From: Teichococcus vastitatis
GTDB taxonomy: Bacteria; Pseudomonadota; Alphaproteobacteria; Acetobacterales; Acetobacteraceae
Reading direction: 5' to 3'
Assembly: GCF_003604215.1 (NCBI RefSeq)
Contig: NZ_QXGS01000004.1
Span: forward strand, 288,767-352,766
Length of the DNA stretch: 64,000 bases
Under the pieces are notes generated by a model. It was not told where the DNA came from, did not search any database, and saw only the letters and a list, made by a program, of their open reading frames with translations. Both the position numbers and the translations under genes were made by a program. Of the stretch, positions 52,366-62,182 are shown piece by piece. Each line of letters starts with the position of its first letter. The stretch's first letter is position 1.

Positions 52366-52794
52366 CTAGTGCGTCTCAGGCACCTTTGTCTGCCGCGCAT
52401 CATCGGGCGACATCACAAATCGATTTCCGTCGAGTAACAGTTTTTCCAGCGTCTGCATCAGGCCCCGCAGCGAATACGGCTTCGCCAGCACCGGCGCGTC
52501 TTCATGCTGCTCCAACTCCGCAAACTCGCCGAGCCCGGTGGTGAACACGTAAGGCACGCCGCATTTCCGCAGCGCGTCAGCCACCACGATCCCGTTTTCG
52601 CGCCCCAGCCGGAGGTCCAGCACCGCCGCGCTCACGCCGCCATCCAGCATTGCGACATCCAGCAGCCCCAGCGCATCCCGCACCGAGACCGCCGGTCCCA
52701 GCACCATGGCACCCGCATCGGTCAGCACATCTTCCAACATCATGCTGACCACGAACTCATCCTCCACAACGAGGATCCGTTTCCCATTCAGCAT
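52366..52794 (-). CDS. Single-domain response regulator
   Basis: 142 residues from the ATG at 52794 (GGAGG upstream). A receiver domain only: acidic pair in ILVVEDEF, phospho-acceptor Asp in AAVLDLRLG near residue 62, Thr in YVFTTG, Lys in VLAKPYS. A short non-conserved tail follows. No output domain, so it acts by protein contact, like CheY or the regulators paired with HWE kinases. No kinase gene is adjacent; the decayed HWE kinase at 34-37 kb shows that such systems exist in this genome. Confidence 0.92.
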   Translation of the reverse strand: MLNGKRILVVEDEFVVSMMLEDVLTDAGAMVLGPAVSVRDALGLLDVAMLDGGVSAAVLDLRLGRENGIVVADALRKCGVPYVFTTGLGEFAELEQHEDAPVLAKPYSLRGLMQTLEKLLLDGNRFVMSPDDARQTKVPETH

Positions 52795-52817
52795 CTGCGC
52801 CCTCCGCATAACAGGAG

Positions 52818-53411
52818 TTGCCCGATGGTCAGGACCCCCCAGCGCTAGGCGCCTTACGGCGACGATGCAGTCCGCTTTCGTACGCCTTTTGGGGAATGTT
52901 TGCTTTTCACGCGACGCTTCCCGCCACGGTGCAAGATCGAAAAGCCATATCTACCGGAGGATGCTTTGCCGTGTGCCTGAGTGCCGCGGCGCAGGCTTCA
53001 CGGCAACATGGACCCGCCCCCGCAAACCCGCCGGACGCCGCGGCGAATCCTGTGGAACCCTGCCACCGCTCACGCCAGAACCGGCTGGCCATCGCAACAG
53101 GCCGGATCAGCGGCCAGGACAGCTTCCGCCCTGCCCGTTACACGGACCGCATCGGCTCGATCGCCCTGATCCTCGCCCACGGCGATCCCGGTGAAACGGG
53201 GTTCGGCAGCCAGTCCGGCTATGCCAACTGCGGCGCATCCCCCACCGAGGAAGCCCCGCCCAACATCATCTTGGCGGATGGCGGCTGGCCCTGGGGTCGA
53301 GACCGTCACGCCAGCCTGCGGCTCAACTCCGACATCGTCCGCGACGCCGTCGCGGTTCCGCCGCCCGGCATCGCCGCCCTGGCCCAGGGCCGCATCCTCG
53401 ATGGGACCTGA
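52818..53411 (+). CDS. Hypothetical protein, start uncertain
   Basis: An open frame of up to 197 codons. The last 110 codons have the strong G/C third-position bias of real genes here (ALILAHGDPGETGFGSQSG, then NSDIVRDAVAVPPPGIAALAQGRIL). The first 50 do not, so a GTG at 52971, 10 nt after a GGAGG, is a better start (146 residues). No domain, signal peptide or membrane helix is recognised. Confidence 0.4.
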   Translation: MPDGQDPPALGALRRRCSPLSYAFWGMFAFHATLPATVQDRKAISTGGCFAVCLSAAAQASRQHGPAPANPPDAAANPVEPCHRSRQNRLAIATGRISGQDSFRPARYTDRIGSIALILAHGDPGETGFGSQSGYANCGASPTEEAPPNIILADGGWPWGRDRHASLRLNSDIVRDAVAVPPPGIAALAQGRILDGT

Positions 53412-53453
53412 GCCGCGCGGGGCGGGCGGCGGCCGGCCGCCGCCCGCCCCTTC

Positions 53454-53705
53454 TCAGGAATTGGTGCGCCCGGTCTGGTCCGGATTCACCCCGCCCTGGG
53501 CGGTGGTGTCGTTCATCGTGTCGCCCTCATCCGTGTTCTCGCCCTGCAGCACCTCCGGATCGGTGCCGCGCCCGAACACGCCCTTGGACGAGCCGATGCC
53601 GGGATTGCGCTCCAGGTCGTCGGGCGGCCGGGGCGTGTCCTGCATCAGCCCCTCCTCCCGCTCCTCGCTGCCCATTCCGCCTTTCGCATGCTTCGAGCTG
53701 GTCAT
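53454..53705 (-). CDS. Small acidic hydrophilic protein
   Basis: 83 residues from the ATG at 53705 (GAGGAGGAG upstream). Rich in Gly, Asp, Glu, Thr and Asn with no hydrophobic core; KHAKGGMGSEEREEG at the start, and ends GGVNPDQTGRTNS. Predicted disordered. Similar in style to the five tiny proteins at 21.6-22.9 kb. Function unknown, possibly stress-linked by its neighbours. Confidence 0.6.
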   Translation of the reverse strand: MTSSKHAKGGMGSEEREEGLMQDTPRPPDDLERNPGIGSSKGVFGRGTDPEVLQGENTDEGDTMNDTTAQGGVNPDQTGRTNS

Positions 53706-53863
53706 TCTGCTCCTCCTCTGCTGGGGGCAGAAAGGAAACCAGGAAAGGGCGGGGGCGGTTGCGGCAAGGGCGGCGGTCGTCATGCCTCACCGGCGGCAAG
53801 ATGGCTTTGGCCGACAGCAACTTGACTGTTTGCCGCGCAGGATGGGCCAGCTAGGTTTCCGGC

Positions 53864-54424
53864 ATGAAGCACGATCCCCCTGAGCGGCCGCTGGCTTCGT
53901 CGTCCTGGACCGGGCTTCCGGAAGAAGTCTCCAGCCCCTTCGGCGGCCCGCACCCGCTTCCGCAGCCACAGGGGCGGCGTGATCAGGCGGCCATGGCCTT
54001 GCTGCTCTTCCTGCTGGGCGTCGCGCTCTACGTCGGGTGGTGGTTCACCCTGAGCTTCCATTCGCCGCTTGTTCCCGACGCGGCGAGCGCCCACACGGAA
54101 GCCCTGAGCATGATCGGACGGTCGGCGTTGAAATTCTACGTCACGACGTTCGAGGCGATGGTGGCGCTCCTGCTGCTCCTGCTCGCCTTCGCGCTGCCCG
54201 GCTTCTATCTGGCCTGGTGCGCCTCTCGCCGGCGGCCACAGGATAAACACGAAACTGAACGGAGCAGGCGAGCTGCAGCCATGCAACGGCGCCGCCATGC
54301 CGCGTCCTGGCGTCACCTGTCTCGCCTCCTGGACGCCTTGGAATGTGCAGACATGGGCCGCCCATCCCCAGCCTGTCGGAAAAGCAGCAGGCTGAGTTGG
54401 AGGCCGGGGAGGTTGATCTTCTGA
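53864..54424 (+). CDS. Hypothetical membrane protein
   Basis: 186 codons. Pro-rich N-terminus, then two clear membrane helices (MALLLFLLGVALYVGWWFTL near 44-63 and AMVALLLLLLAFALPGFYLAW near 98-118), then a basic tail rich in Arg, His and Ser that looks poorly conserved. The true 3' end may have been altered. No family recognised. Confidence 0.45.
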   Translation: MKHDPPERPLASSSWTGLPEEVSSPFGGPHPLPQPQGRRDQAAMALLLFLLGVALYVGWWFTLSFHSPLVPDAASAHTEALSMIGRSALKFYVTTFEAMVALLLLLLAFALPGFYLAWCASRRRPQDKHETERSRRAAAMQRRRHAASWRHLSRLLDALECADMGRPSPACRKSSRLSWRPGRLIF

Positions 54425-54500
54425 AGCCTGTTGGAAAGGCGCGAACGCGGAGCGGCATGACGATCAACAACACCAACGGGATGCCCAGGCCGGGTCGAAG

Positions 54501-55058
54501 ATGGGCATCAGAAACTACCTGATCGAAGGCGTGTCGGGGACTGGCAAGACCTCCGTCGCGACCGAGCTCGAGCGGGGGGGCTATCACGTCATTCATGGCG
54601 ATCGCGAACTGGCCTACAAGGGCGATCCCCGGACAGGCGAACCGCTGGATGAGACTGCCTTGAAGCAGGCGGGTTCAGATGCCGCGTTCGGGCATGAACA
54701 CCACATCTGGAACACGCGGACAGTCGCAGACCTCATCGCGGATCGAAGCCACCCGATCTCGTTCTTCTGTGGTGGATCGAGGAATTTCGATCAGTTTATT
54801 GCTCTGTTTGATCAGGTCTTTGTTCTCACCGTGGACTCAGCCACGCTGAACCTCCGGCTCTCCAGCAGGCCGGAAGACGAGTTTGGTGGAAACCCATCCG
54901 AGCAGGAGCTCATCGCAAGACGTCACGCATCACAGGGCGACGTTCCAGAGCAAGGGCTGAGGATCGACGCGAACGCTCCTCTCCTCAGCGTCGTCGATCA
55001 CATCCTCAGGGAATGCTGCAAGGTCGACCAACGATCCTCCAGGCCTGCGCAACGCTGA
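54501..55058 (+). CDS. P-loop nucleoside/nucleotide kinase-like protein
   Basis: 185 residues. Walker A is GVSGTGKTS at 10-18. HVIHGDRELAYKGDPRTGEP follows near 28, then FFCGGSRNFDQF and a late RRHASQGDV arginine region, as in small AAA/shikimate-kinase-like kinases of unknown substrate. Base composition is clearly lower in GC than its neighbours (many A/T third positions such as ATTGCTCTGTTTGATCAG), a sign of recent transfer. It lies inside the segment that splits purQ from purL. Confidence 0.75.
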   Translation: MGIRNYLIEGVSGTGKTSVATELERGGYHVIHGDRELAYKGDPRTGEPLDETALKQAGSDAAFGHEHHIWNTRTVADLIADRSHPISFFCGGSRNFDQFIALFDQVFVLTVDSATLNLRLSSRPEDEFGGNPSEQELIARRHASQGDVPEQGLRIDANAPLLSVVDHILRECCKVDQRSSRPAQR

Positions 55059-55246
55059 TCAGGGCGTCAAAGGCCTCGACGCACCTTTCCGGGGGCCTGT
55101 TTCCGGCCAGTCGGCTGACAAGCGGCCCGATCTCATTCCACCCGTCCCGGTCTTCATCCATGCATCCGCCGCCCCATCGGCCACGAGGTCAGGGCAGGAT
55201 ATAGGAATACTTGCCTATCGTCTCCCGGCGCGCTACACTCCTCCCC

Positions 55247-55861
55247 ATGCGCGCCCCACCCCTCCCCCACGCCGCCCGCCTGAGCCCGCCGCGCCCCTGG
55301 GCCCCGCTGAGCGATGCGGAATGGCACGCCCTCCTTCCCTACCTCCTGCCCCGCTCGCCGCAGGGCCGGCCCATCCGCGAATTGCGCGCCCGGATGGATG
55401 CCATCTTCCATACCGCCTGCTCCCAAGCCCCCTGGGCCGATCTGCCGGACCGCTTCGGCAAGCCGGACACCGTGTCGCGCTATTTCCGCCGCCTCACCCA
55501 TGCCGGGCTGTGGCAACGCCTGCTGCTCGCCCTGGCCGAGGCCGCGCCGGCCCACCCGCTGCGCGCCATCGAGCACTGGATCTGCCGCGCCGCCCGCCGC
55601 GCCCACCGCATCCTCGGCCTGCCGCTGATCCTGCTGGTGCGTCGCATCGGCCTGCGCTCGGCCCTGCCGGCGCCGCCCTGGCTGCTGCCCGATCCGCTTT
55701 TGTCCGAAACCCTCGCCGCCCTGCCGGTTCCGGCCGCGCCGCCGCGGGGCCGGGGCGGCAAGGCCTGGCACCGCGCCCTGCTTGGCAGCATGAAGCGGCT
55801 GCTGCGCGATGCCGGCGGCCGCGCCCGCATCCCCCGCTCCGTCCGCCTTGGCTGGCCCTGA
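55247..55861 (+). CDS. Transposase-derived protein (DUF4096-like N-domain only)
   Basis: 204 residues from the ATG at 55247. The first 110 residues match the DNA-binding N-terminal domain of IS5-type transposases (LSDAEWHALLPYLLP, RELRARMDAIFHTACS, WADLPDRFGKPDTVSRYFRR). The DDE catalytic domain is absent and is replaced by a basic Pro/Arg/Ala-rich tail. No inverted repeats were seen at the ends. The frame is intact and its G/C bias normal, so it looks domesticated rather than freshly broken. It ends about 90 nt before purL. Confidence 0.7.
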   Translation: MRAPPLPHAARLSPPRPWAPLSDAEWHALLPYLLPRSPQGRPIRELRARMDAIFHTACSQAPWADLPDRFGKPDTVSRYFRRLTHAGLWQRLLLALAEAAPAHPLRAIEHWICRAARRAHRILGLPLILLVRRIGLRSALPAPPWLLPDPLLSETLAALPVPAAPPRGRGGKAWHRALLGSMKRLLRDAGGRARIPRSVRLGWP

Positions 55862-55954
55862 CGCGCCGTGGGGAACGCCGCCATGCAAGCGCCACGGGTG
55901 CCACCCCGCGAACAACCCCTGGACAAGCGCCGCGCGGCTGCCGACAAGGCTCCC

Positions 55955-58174
<2,220 letters not shown>

Positions 58175-58201
58175 GCTCGGCCCCAGAGAAGGAGACCCCG
58201 C

Positions 58202-58459
58202 ATGGCGATGCCCGCCGCAGAGATCGAGGCCCTGATCAAGGCGGCCTTTCCCGATGCCCAGGTCACCATCGAGGACCTGGCCGGGGATGGCGACCACTAC
58301 GCCGCGAAGGTGGTTTCGGAAGCCTTCCGCGGCCGCTCCCGGGTGCAGCAGCACCAGCTGGTCTATGCGGCGCTCCAGGGCCGCATGGGCGGCGCGCTGC
58401 ACGCCCTCGCCCTGCAGACCTCCGCGCCCCCAACCCCTGTTCAGGGAGCTTCCGCATGA
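58202..58459 (+). CDS. BolA-family protein
   Basis: 85 residues. Short helix-strand fold with [25 protein letters not shown] and the conserved [16 protein letters not shown] helix containing the histidine that binds a shared [2Fe-2S] cluster. AGAAGGAGA precedes the ATG. It overlaps grxD by 4 nt (ATGA); BolA proteins pair with CGFS glutaredoxins in iron sensing and Fe-S handling. Confidence 0.95.
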   Translation: MAMPAAEIEALIKAAFPDAQVTIEDLAGDGDHYAAKVVSEAFRGRSRVQQHQLVYAALQGRMGGALHALALQTSAPPTPVQGASA

Positions 58460-58797
58460 GCAATCCGACCTTTGACCGCATCCAGGCCGAAATCACCGAG
58501 AATCCGGTGGTGCTGTACATGAAGGGCACCCCGGTGTTCCCGCAATGCGGCTTCTCGGCCCGCGTGGTGCAGATCCTGTCGCACGTCGGCGTGCCCTTCA
58601 AGGGCGTCAACGTGCTGGAGGACCCAGAGATCCGGGACGGCATCAAGTCCTTCACCAACTGGCCGACCATCCCGCAGCTCTACGTGAAGGGCGAGTTCGT
58701 CGGCGGCTGTGACATCATCATGGAGATGTTCCAGAACGGCGAGCTGACCGCCCTGCTCGACGAGAAGGGCGTGCCGCACCAGGCCGCGGCCGAGTGA
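58456..58797 (+). CDS. grxD: Monothiol glutaredoxin, Grx4-like
   Basis: 113 residues with the CGFS active site (PQCGFSARV near 30), the cis-Pro segment [20 protein letters not shown] and the glutathione-binding GGCDI loop. It carries a glutathione-ligated [2Fe-2S] cluster and partners BolA. Last gene of the purL-bolA-grxD unit, with a strong terminator 30 nt after the stop. Confidence 0.97.
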   Translation: MSNPTFDRIQAEITENPVVLYMKGTPVFPQCGFSARVVQILSHVGVPFKGVNVLEDPEIRDGIKSFTNWPTIPQLYVKGEFVGGCDIIMEMFQNGELTALLDEKGVPHQAAAE

Positions 58798-58826
58798 GCC
58801 GCCGGCCGGCACACGAGAACGACCGA

Positions 58827-58848
58827 GGGCCCCGAAAGGGGCCCTTTT
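58827..58848 (+). terminator. Intrinsic terminator of the purL-bolA-grxD unit
   Basis: GGGCCCC, loop GAAA, GGGGCCC, then TTTT. A perfect 7-bp GC stem with a GNRA loop and a T run: a standard Rho-independent terminator. Confidence 0.9.
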
Positions 58849-58918
58849 CATTGGTGCCGTCCGGATGCCGCCTCAACCGCGGCCCGCGGCGGGCGTTGCG
58901 CCGGCATGGAGGCCACGC

Positions 58919-59719
58919 ATGACCCGCAATAATGCCCGCACCCTGCTAAACCTGATCCTGCCCCTGGCACAGCCCCTGGTGGGCATGATGGCCCCCGTCT
59001 TCGGCATCGGCCACACCCAGGCCGAGATGTCGGCCCGCAGCCAGACCGACGTGGTGCCGGCAGGCTACGCCTTCTCCATCTGGGGCCTGTTGTTCGCCCT
59101 CTCCATCGCCTGGGGCATCTGGCAGGTGCTGCCGGATGGCGGCAAGGACAGCCCCGTGGCAAAGCGCCTGGGCTGGCCGCTGGCGGTGACCTTCGGCGCC
59201 TCCATCCTGTGGATGCTGCTGGCACAGACCACGGAGAATGGCTGGCACCTGGTGCTGGTGATCCTGGTGGTGCTGGGCGGCGCGCTGACCGCCTTCTTCG
59301 CCAACCGGCAGATCGTTCATGCCGGTCAGGCACATGGCTGGCCGGAGCGCTGGATCATTCGGCCGCTGGTGGGGATGCTGGCGGGCTGGGTGTCGGTGGC
59401 GGCCTTCGCCAATATTGCAGGCGCCGCGCTGGTCTCGGGCGCCATCCAGGCCGATGGCGTGGCCGGCACCGTGGCCGCGGTGCTGATCCTGCTGGCGGCC
59501 GGCGGCTTCACGCTGGGCGTGCTGTGGTTCTCCGGCGGCTCGCCCTGGTATGCAGGCGCCGTGGCCTGGGCGCTGATCGCCATCTTCTACGGCAACACGG
59601 TGGAGCGCGACTTCAACGCCGCTATGGCGGTGGCCTCGGTCGCGCTGACGGTGGTGGTGGTGGCGATGGCCTGGCAGCGGGCGCGGGTCGCGGCGCCGCC
59701 GCTGTCCGCGGCGCGATGA
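58919..59719 (+). CDS. TspO-like tryptophan-rich membrane protein
   Basis: 266 residues from the ATG at 58919 (GGAGG 7 nt upstream). Seven to eight hydrophobic segments with Trp and Pro at helix ends (AFSIWGLLFALSIAWGIWQVL near 50-70, and a late WALIAIFYGN). It fits the larger tryptophan-rich sensory protein group related to TspO; TspO proteins bind porphyrins. The match is by pattern and is not certain. It stands alone after the grxD terminator. Confidence 0.7.
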   Translation: MTRNNARTLLNLILPLAQPLVGMMAPVFGIGHTQAEMSARSQTDVVPAGYAFSIWGLLFALSIAWGIWQVLPDGGKDSPVAKRLGWPLAVTFGASILWMLLAQTTENGWHLVLVILVVLGGALTAFFANRQIVHAGQAHGWPERWIIRPLVGMLAGWVSVAAFANIAGAALVSGAIQADGVAGTVAAVLILLAAGGFTLGVLWFSGGSPWYAGAVAWALIAIFYGNTVERDFNAAMAVASVALTVVVVAMAWQRARVAAPPLSAAR

Positions 59720-59734
59720 CGCGGCGGGGCCGGC

Positions 59735-60301
59735 TCAGCCGACCGCCCAGACGGTGTCCTCGGTCCAGCCGAGGGCACGGAACTCCCCTGCCCGCAGCGG
59801 CGCCTCGCCTTCGGCAAAGAACTCGTCCAGCTGCGGCGGCTTGATCCCGGTTCCGCTCAGCATGGCGTGCGCCTGGCCGCGATGATGGATCTGGTGCTGG
59901 AACAGGTGCAGCAATAGGCGGTCGGCCCGTTCATCCTGCACCTGATGGCCGCGGTGGACGCGGATGATGCGGTCGGCATCCCCGTCCTCCATGGCAGCGC
60001 ACCAGGCGATCAGCCGGCGGTCGCAATCCGATTGGGCAGCATGCAGCGCCGCCACGGTGCCGCAGGGCTCGGGATCCGCCCAGGCCCGCGGTCCCAGGGT
60101 GCCGCCCTCCAGCGCGTCGATGTAGAAGCGGTCGATCACCAGGATGTGGTTCAGCGTCGCCCTGAGGGAGGGGAAGAAGCCGGTGCGCGGCGCGGCAAAT
60201 TCATCCGGCGTCAGGGCCGCGCAGGCGGTCAGCAGGCGGTGATTGGCCCAGCCATTGTTGTGGGCCATGGCCCGCAGGGCGAGCCGCAGCGAAGCCGGCA
60301 T
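59735..60301 (-). CDS. DinB-fold protein
   Basis: 188 residues, four-helix bundle with the DinB metal triad: His in LNHILVIDRFY near residue 52 and the pair in LFQHQIHHRGQAHAML near 140. The N-terminal AHNNGWANHRLL is also typical. DinB-like enzymes are thiol S-transferases or hydrolases with nickel or zinc; the substrate here is unknown. It ends 15 nt from the convergent TspO-like gene and starts 12 nt after the SLC13 gene. Confidence 0.9.
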   Translation of the reverse strand: MPASLRLALRAMAHNNGWANHRLLTACAALTPDEFAAPRTGFFPSLRATLNHILVIDRFYIDALEGGTLGPRAWADPEPCGTVAALHAAQSDCDRRLIAWCAAMEDGDADRIIRVHRGHQVQDERADRLLLHLFQHQIHHRGQAHAMLSGTGIKPPQLDEFFAEGEAPLRAGEFRALGWTEDTVWAVG

Positions 60302-60313
60302 AGTCTCATCTCC

Positions 60314-62119
60314 TCAGCCCCAGATCAGCAGGATCATGGGCGTGCCGATCAGCAGGCACAACAGGGCGAGCGGAGCGCCCAGGCGCGCGTAATCGGCAAA
60401 GCGATAGCCGCCGGGCTCCATCACCAGCGTGTTGGACTGGTGGCCGATCGGGCTGAGAAAGGTGCAGGAGGTTCCCATGCACACCGTCATCAGCATGGCG
60501 TCCGGCGACACCCCCGCCACCTGCGCCAGACCCAGCGCGATCGGCGCCATCAGCAGCACGGTGGCGTTGTTGGCCATGATCTCGGACAGCAGCATGCAGG
60601 CGGCCATGATGGCGGCGATCAGCGCCCAGGCGGGCAGCGCCGCAGCCGGGCCCGAGAAGGTTTCCACCAGCAGCGCCAGGGTGCCGGATTTCTCCATCGC
60701 CTCGCCCAGCGGAAACAGCGCGCCGAGCAGCACGATCACTGGCCAGTCGATGGCGGCATAAGCCTCGTCGGGGCGCAGCACGCGGGTGACGATCATCGCC
60801 ACCAGCACGGCGGCAAAGGCGATGTGCGCCGGCACCAGTTCGAACAGCACGGCCAGGATGCCGAGCAGGAACAGCCCTCCCGCCAGCCAGGCATGGCGCG
60901 GCCGGCCGAGGGCCAGGCTGCGCCCGGCGAGCGGCAGCAGGGCCAGCGCCTGGAACGCTTCGGCCCGCTTGTCGGGAACACCCTGCAGCAGCAGCACGTC
61001 GCCGCTGCGCAGCACGATGTCGGCCAAACGGTCGGCCACGCGGCGACCCTGGCGGGACACCGCCAGCAGGTTCACCTGGTACTGGCTGCGCAGTCGCAAC
61101 ATGCCAACGGTGCGACCGATCAGCGGCGAGCCGGGCCGCAGCACGGCTTCGGCCGCGTCCACATCGGCGGCGACCAGGGCGCGCAGGCCGGTGGCCTCGG
61201 CTTCCTCGATCGCGGTGTCCTCCTCGCCTTCCTTGTGGGTCAGGGCGAGACCTGCCGCCTCCACGAGCGAGTGCAGCGCGTCCGGCGGGCCTTCCAGCAG
61301 CAGCACGTCTTCCTGGCGCAGGCGCGCCTCGCCCGGCGGCGCCAGGGTCCGGTTGGGCCCGCGGAACAGGCCCACCACTGTCACATCCTCATCCGCCATG
61401 CCCTCCAGCACACGGATGGGCACGCCGATGGCGCGGCTGCCGGCGCAGATCCGCGCCTCGGCCACGTAGTCTCCGGTGTCGGGGCCCGGCACGGCCGGCT
61501 TGCCGCTCCGTGCCCCGCCCAGCAGCCGCTCGCCGAGCATCAGATAGGCCAGCCCGGCCAGCGCGATGGGCAGCCCCACCCAGGCGAAGTCGAACAGGGC
61601 ATAAGGGCCGAGCTCCGTGCGTTCCTGGCGGATCGCGGAGATGATCAGGTTGGGCGGCGTGCCGATCAGGGTGACCAGCCCGCCCAGCACCGAGCCGAAG
61701 GCAAGCGGCATCAGGGCGCGCCCAGGCGAGTACTTGTCGCGATAGGCATTGCGTAGGGCCACCGGCATGAACAGCGCCAGCGCACCGACATTGTTCATGA
61801 AGGCTGAGAAGCCGGCGCACAGCCCGGTCTGCACGCCGACCTGCAGCCTCGGCTTTCCGCGCATGCCGCCGAGCTGCCTCAGCAGCAGGTCGACCGTGCC
61901 CGCGGTCTGCAGCCCCTTGCTGATGGCCAGCACGGCGGCCACCGTAGTGACTGCAGGCTCGGCGAAGCCCAGAAAGGCGGAAGCGGGGGAAACTTGGCCG
62001 GTGAGCACCAGGGCCAGCAGCAGCAGCATGGCGACGATATCGTAGCGCACCGGCTGCAGAACGAACCCGGCAAGGGACAGCAGGGTCAGAAGCGAGACGA
62101 TGATCTGGTCAGAGGTCAT
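60314..62119 (-). CDS. SLC13-family permease with TrkA-C domains
   Basis: 601 residues from the ATG at 62119; a TTG seven codons earlier is open. N-terminal helices hold the CitT/ArsB-type repeats (FAEPAVTTVAAVLAISKGL; FGSVLGGLVTLIGTPPNLIISAI). Two TrkA-C (RCK) domains lie around residues 205-380, and a second membrane half follows with SEIMANNATVLLMAPIALG. Family members carry sulfate, dicarboxylates or cations. The two inverted halves and the central cytoplasmic insert are complete. Confidence 0.93.
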   Translation of the reverse strand: MTSDQIIVSLLTLLSLAGFVLQPVRYDIVAMLLLLALVLTGQVSPASAFLGFAEPAVTTVAAVLAISKGLQTAGTVDLLLRQLGGMRGKPRLQVGVQTGLCAGFSAFMNNVGALALFMPVALRNAYRDKYSPGRALMPLAFGSVLGGLVTLIGTPPNLIISAIRQERTELGPYALFDFAWVGLPIALAGLAYLMLGERLLGGARSGKPAVPGPDTGDYVAEARICAGSRAIGVPIRVLEGMADEDVTVVGLFRGPNRTLAPPGEARLRQEDVLLLEGPPDALHSLVEAAGLALTHKEGEEDTAIEEAEATGLRALVAADVDAAEAVLRPGSPLIGRTVGMLRLRSQYQVNLLAVSRQGRRVADRLADIVLRSGDVLLLQGVPDKRAEAFQALALLPLAGRSLALGRPRHAWLAGGLFLLGILAVLFELVPAHIAFAAVLVAMIVTRVLRPDEAYAAIDWPVIVLLGALFPLGEAMEKSGTLALLVETFSGPAAALPAWALIAAIMAACMLLSEIMANNATVLLMAPIALGLAQVAGVSPDAMLMTVCMGTSCTFLSPIGHQSNTLVMEPGGYRFADYARLGAPLALLCLLIGTPMILLIWG

Positions 62120-62182
62120 GTAGAGATCCGGGACGCGCAAGCCGGAACGGGTGGGTACCCGCCCGGGTTGCGCGCGCGGATC

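Noticed and set aside
55247-55861. Intact IS5-family insertion sequence
   Set aside because: No DDE catalytic domain and no terminal inverted repeats or target duplications were seen around it.
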